This document shows positions 5,837-8,583 of a stretch of DNA of 8,583 nt, one piece after another. The DNA is from F1-60-MAGs149 sp037133215 (GTDB taxonomy: Bacteria > Actinomycetota > Thermoleophilia > Gaiellales > F1-60-MAGs149). The notes under the pieces are model-generated. The model ran no database searches. It was not told the origin of the DNA and saw only the letters and a list, made by a program, of their open reading frames with translations. The first letter of the stretch is position 1, and each line of letters opens with the position of its first letter. The position numbers and the translations under genes were made by a program. The DNA is taken from positions 1 to 8,583 of the forward strand of contig JBAXOM010000089.1 in NCBI GenBank assembly GCA_037133215.1, given 5' to 3'.

Positions 5837-6781
5837 TTGAGTTCTAACGTCACGAACGATGGACGTCGCCGCCTCGGGATCTTCGGATCCCGAGGCGGTC
5901 GTCATCGTCGTGACCGAGCGCCGGGCGAGCCCCGGTTTGTTGCCTATCTCTATGTGCTGCCGGCGCTCGCGTTCTATCTGCTCTTCACGCTCCTTCCCCT
6001 GCTGCACACGGTGTGGCTTTCGTTCTACGAATGGGACGGCATTACCGTCGGTAAATGGATCGGGCTTGCGAACTATCGCGAGATCCTTGCCGACGAAGAG
6101 ATCCGCAGCGCATTCGTTCACTCGATCAAGCTGATCCTCTACTACTCCGTGGTCGCCGTGATCATCGCGTTGATCCTGATCCTGGTCCTCCAACGGGCCA
6201 AGGTTCGTGGTCTGACGACCTTCCGCACGCTGATCTTCTTGCCACAGACGGTCGCGGTCGTGGTTGTGGCACAGGCCTTTGTCTGGATCTACGCGCCACT
6301 CGGACCGCTCAACACGCTGCTTGAGCCATTCGGCCTCAACCGCACCTGGCTCGGCGAATTCAATACCGCATTGCCCGCACTCGGCTTTGTCGGCTCGTGG
6401 ATGACCTTCGGCCTCGCCTTCGTGCTGTTCCTCGCTGGTATGCAACGGATTCCGCAGTCGCTCTACGACGCGGCGCGCGTTGATGGCGCGAGTGTTTGGC
6501 AGGAGATGCGCGTGGTCACGCTACCTCAGCTCCGCAACGAACTCGCGGTCGTGCTGACGCTGACAACAATTACCGCGTTGCGTTCGTTCGACCTGATCTA
6601 CAACACGACCTCAGGCGGGCCGGGTGGGGAAACACGTGTGCCAAGCGTGCTGATCGTCCTCAACGCCTTTAGTTACGGACGCGTTGGTATGGCCTGTGCG
6701 ATCGCTGTAGTCCTGACGATCATCATCTTCGCCGTTGCCCTCTTGATTACTCGCATTGGTGACCGGGGCGAGAACGGATGA
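5837..6781 (+). CDS. ABC sugar transporter permease, MalF-like
   Basis: A 314-residue inner-membrane permease with about six transmembrane helices, starting near residues 34-56, 95-119, 131-153, 179-201, 236-250 and 284-305. The cytoplasmic EAA loop IPQSLYDAARVDGAS (205-219) with LP at 229-230 is where the ATPase docks. The basic N-terminus (R/H/K-rich, residues 10-33) before the first helix is usual for this family. The start is TTG, 3 bases after the binding-protein stop. The next in-frame GTG falls inside the first helix, so TTG is the only start that gives a complete protein. GTAAGGG-like bases immediately upstream are too close for an ideal ribosome site, so translation may depend on the preceding gene. 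A stable hairpin is embedded in codons 11-21. It overlaps the second permease by 4 bases. Confidence 0.92.
   Translation: MSSNVTNDGRRRLGIFGSRGGRHRRDRAPGEPRFVAYLYVLPALAFYLLFTLLPLLHTVWLSFYEWDGITVGKWIGLANYREILADEEIRSAFVHSIKLILYYSVVAVIIALILILVLQRAKVRGLTTFRTLIFLPQTVAVVVVAQAFVWIYAPLGPLNTLLEPFGLNRTWLGEFNTALPALGFVGSWMTFGLAFVLFLAGMQRIPQSLYDAARVDGASVWQEMRVVTLPQLRNELAVVLTLTTITALRSFDLIYNTTSGGPGGETRVPSVLIVLNAFSYGRVGMACAIAVVLTIIIFAVALLITRIGDRGENG
5869..5898 (+). promoter_or_regulatory. Very stable UUCG-capped mRNA hairpin after the binding-protein gene
   Basis: A 13-base-pair perfect stem (5869-5881 with 5886-5898) closes a TTCG loop. The closing pair is C-G, so the RNA forms the exceptionally stable cUUCGg tetraloop. 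It begins 36 bases after the stop codon of the binding-protein gene and 32 bases into the permease gene. No T-run follows, so it is not an intrinsic terminator. In other ABC operons, hairpins at this place protect the upstream message from 3' exonucleases and lower permease synthesis; the same is inferred here. Confidence 0.6.
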
Positions 6782-7602
6782 CCACGCGACGCGATCAGTA
6801 CACCGCGTACATCGTGCTCGGGCTGTTCTCGTTTCTCGCCGTCTATCCCGTGATCGGGATCGTGCTGCTCGCGTTCCACAACAAGTCGGATCAGGTGACG
6901 GGCTTCGCGTTGCCAACGACGATCTCGTTTGCGACGTTCGAAAAGGCCTGGACCCAAGGCAACTTCGGCAGCGGTCTGATGTCGAGCTTTATCGTCGCCA
7001 TCGTGGTCACGATCGTGTCGGCGATTCTCTCGATCGGCACGGGCTACGCCTTCGGCACGATGCGCTTCCCCGGCGCTTCGATCGTCTTCGGGGTGATCCT
7101 GCTCGGCCTGATCTTCCCGTACGAAGCAACGGTAATCCCGCTCTACTACGACTTTCAGCAGTTCCATCTGACGAACACCCTGTGGGCGCTGATCCTGCCG
7201 CAGATCGGCCTGTCGGTGGCCTTTGGCACCTTCTGGATGCGGGCCTTCTTCCGTTCGACACCGCGCAGCCTCATCGAGGCCGCACGTGTCGATGGCGCCT
7301 CGAGTTTCATGATCCTGCTGCGTGTGTTGTTGCCACTGGCGCGCCCGGCGCTCCTGACGCTCTGCGCGCTCGTCTTTATGTACACGTGGAACGAGTTCTT
7401 GCTCGCGCTGGTGATGATCCAAGATCCGTCGTTGACGACAGCGCCGCTGGGTCTCAGCTTCTTTGCGACGGCGACACGCGCCGGCGATCCGACGGCTGTC
7501 GCCGCCGCAGCCGTTATCGTGGCTCTACCGGTGGTTGTGGTGTACGTGTTCTTGCAGCGGCACTTCATTCGCGGTGTTACCTCAGGCGCAGTCAAGGAGT
7601 AA
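6778..7602 (+). CDS. ABC sugar transporter permease, MalG-like
   Basis: A 274-residue inner-membrane permease and partner of the upstream MalF-like protein. It has about six helices (roughly 10-33, 68-92, 101-123, 133-155, 188-211 and 238-259). The EAA loop reads TPRSLIEAARVDGASSF (161-177) with LP at 185-186. The C-terminus QRHFIRGVTSGAVKE (260-274) is the typical end of this family. The ATG overlaps the stop of the previous gene by 4 bases (ATGA), which implies coupled, equal synthesis of the two subunits. No ATP-binding subunit is encoded between here and the glycosidase gene. A shared ATPase encoded elsewhere (MsiK-type sharing is known in several high-GC bacteria) is the likely partner, although one further downstream of the window cannot be excluded. 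Confidence 0.93.
   Translation: MTTRRDQYTAYIVLGLFSFLAVYPVIGIVLLAFHNKSDQVTGFALPTTISFATFEKAWTQGNFGSGLMSSFIVAIVVTIVSAILSIGTGYAFGTMRFPGASIVFGVILLGLIFPYEATVIPLYYDFQQFHLTNTLWALILPQIGLSVAFGTFWMRAFFRSTPRSLIEAARVDGASSFMILLRVLLPLARPALLTLCALVFMYTWNEFLLALVMIQDPSLTTAPLGLSFFATATRAGDPTAVAAAAVIVALPVVVVYVFLQRHFIRGVTSGAVKE
7594..7599 (+). promoter_or_regulatory. Ribosome binding site deciding the GTG start of the GH4 gene
   Basis: AAGGAG lies 7 bases before the GTG at 7607 and within the last codons of the permease gene. An in-frame ATG at 7622 would be 22 bases away, too far, so GTG is preferred. Confidence 0.7.
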
Positions 7603-7606
7603 TCAC

Positions 7607-8583
7607 GTGGCCGCAATTCGCATGGCATATCTCGGTGGAGGCTCGACGCGTGCTGTTGGCACGGTCGCCTCGTTTATCCATCAGGGCGACGATTTCGCCG
7701 GCTCGGAGATCGTGCTGATCGACCTGCCGGGCTCGCGCCTCGATCTCGTCAAGACGCTGGCCGACAAGATGGCGAAGGCACGCGGGCTCGACATGACGTT
7801 TACGACGACGACGGATCGTCGCGCAGGTCTCGCGGGTGTCGATGCGGTGCTGTCCAGTTTTCGCGCGGGTGGTTTTGAAGCCCGCGTTCTCGACGAGCAG
7901 ATTCCGCTCAAGCATGGCGTGATTGGCCAGGAGACGCAGGGCCCAGGCGGGTTCTTCATGGCGCTGCGCTCAGTCAACGTGATGATGGGCGTGGAGGCCG
8001 ACCTCGCCGCGGTCGCGCCAAACGTCAAGGTCTTCAACTACACCAACCCGGTCAATCTCGTTGCCCAGGCGTGGACCACGCATTCGGATATTCCGCTCGT
8101 CGCCTTGTGCGAGGGGCCGATTGTCTATCCCCGCGAATTGATGCGCGATCTCGGCTACGTCTACGACGATGTCGATGCCAAGATGGTTGGCCTCAACCAC
8201 GCCTCGTGGGCCTTTGAGCAGTCCTACCAGGGCGAGGATGCGATGCCGATCTTGCGCCGAGAGTGGGAGGCCCGCAAGGACGACCCCACCCAGGATGCCG
8301 ATCTGCTGCGTCGTCTGCGCATCGCGACGACGTTCGATGCGATTCCGTCGCACTACTTTCAGTACTACTACTGCGAGGACGAGGTTGTTGCGGAGCTGCG
8401 CGCCAAGGGCACGACGCGTGCACAGGACATCCTCTCGTGGACGCCCGGCTATTGGGAGCACTACGAGGAGCAGGCACAGTCCGACGATCCGCAACTCGAT
8501 CCCGATCGCTCGCGTGGTGGTATCCACGAGCTCGAGTTGGCCATCGATGTGATGGACGCGGTCTTCAACGACAAGAACGAGAT
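7607..8583 (+). CDS. Family 4 glycoside hydrolase, NAD- and metal-dependent (3' truncated by window)
   Basis: The first 325 residues of a GH4 enzyme; the usual length is about 420-470, so roughly the last quarter lies beyond the window. GH4 enzymes cleave glycosides by transient oxidation at C3 with NAD and a divalent metal. The Rossmann loop LGGGSTR is at 9-15. The family block DEQIPLKHGVIGQETQGPGG spans 96-115, followed by FFMALRSV. NYTNP is at 144-148. The metal ligands are expected to be C168 in LCEGP and H198 in GLNH (195-198), and Y250 in IPSHYFQYY may be the catalytic base. The tetrapeptide after the metal Cys, CEGP, differs from those known for characterised GH4 groups (CDMP, CNVP, CHSV, CHEV, CHG-). 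Four bases separate it from the permease stop. It probably hydrolyses the imported sugar inside the cell. Confidence 0.9.
   Translation, partial: MAAIRMAYLGGGSTRAVGTVASFIHQGDDFAGSEIVLIDLPGSRLDLVKTLADKMAKARGLDMTFTTTTDRRAGLAGVDAVLSSFRAGGFEARVLDEQIPLKHGVIGQETQGPGGFFMALRSVNVMMGVEADLAAVAPNVKVFNYTNPVNLVAQAWTTHSDIPLVALCEGPIVYPRELMRDLGYVYDDVDAKMVGLNHASWAFEQSYQGEDAMPILRREWEARKDDPTQDADLLRRLRIATTFDAIPSHYFQYYYCEDEVVAELRAKGTTRAQDILSWTPGYWEHYEEQAQSDDPQLDPDRSRGGIHELELAIDVMDAVFNDKNE

Noticed and set aside
5869..5898. Terminator between the binding-protein and permease genes
   Set aside because: The hairpin is strong, but the sequence after it is GC-rich with no T-run, and it lies in the coding part of the next gene.
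4328..6445. Open frame of 705 codons on the minus strand opposite the binding protein and first permease
   Set aside because: It mirrors two clear ABC-transporter genes, covers their promoter region, and its translation is rich in Arg, Asp, His and Val without domain motifs, as expected of a GC-rich shadow frame.
6673..7422. Open frame of 249 codons on the minus strand opposite the second permease
   Set aside because: Charged low-complexity shadow (Arg, Asp, Glu, Gln, His) of a clear membrane protein gene.
7622..7624. ATG as an alternative start of the GH4 gene
   Set aside because: It would leave AAGGAG 22 bases upstream; the GTG at 7607 has ideal spacing and only adds five residues.
6756..7718. 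Open frame of 320 codons on the plus strand over the second permease and the GH4 start
   Set aside because: Shifted-frame shadow: the overlapping frame gives a full MalG-like permease with EAA loop and a GH4 N-terminus.

Overview
The window is GC-rich bacterial DNA (clearly above 55% by eye) with GTG and TTG starts, dense packing and 4-base gene overlaps. The transporter has a lipoprotein-type solute-binding protein and no ATPase gene beside it. This fits a high-GC lineage such as Chloroflexota or Actinomycetota (the Thermoleophilia are one possibility), but nothing here fixes the taxon. No rRNA, tRNA, transposase or CRISPR array was seen.

Layout, left to right. Positions 1-54 are a perfect 54-bp palindrome whose arms contain smaller hairpins. 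A small gene (93-578, +) follows, encoding a thioredoxin-fold, ATP10-like protein; it converges on the next block. Positions 584-4315 (-) are a tightly overlapping four-gene operon, read from right to left: SIS-domain sugar-phosphate protein, Gfo/Idh/MocA oxidoreductase, two-domain cupin, and an unusual ROK-type sugar kinase. A 117-bp divergent intergenic region (4316-4432) carries a 14-bp perfect palindrome next to a -10-like hexamer, a good candidate for a shared operator. To the right (+) is an ABC sugar importer: lipoprotein binding protein (4433-5833), MalF-type permease (5837-6781) and MalG-type permease (6778-7602). It is followed by a family-4 glycoside hydrolase (7607 onward) that runs off the window end. 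No stretch longer than about 117 bp lacks a gene.

Taken together, the two divergent arms look like one glycoside uptake and catabolism regulon. A sugar or oligosaccharide would be bound outside the cell, imported by the ABC permeases (probably powered by a shared ATPase encoded elsewhere) and cleaved by the NAD-dependent GH4 enzyme. The products would then be processed by the oxidoreductase, cupin, SIS protein and ROK kinase. The substrate is not known. Three of the enzymes depart from their best-known relatives at catalytic positions. The GH4 has Cys-Glu-Gly-Pro at the metal-site tetrapeptide, the ROK protein lacks the whole zinc and GExGH segment, and the SIS protein lacks the GlmS His and Lys. 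This points to a pathway that is not one of the textbook sugar routes. A very stable UUCG-capped hairpin just after the binding-protein gene may set the binding-protein to permease ratio.
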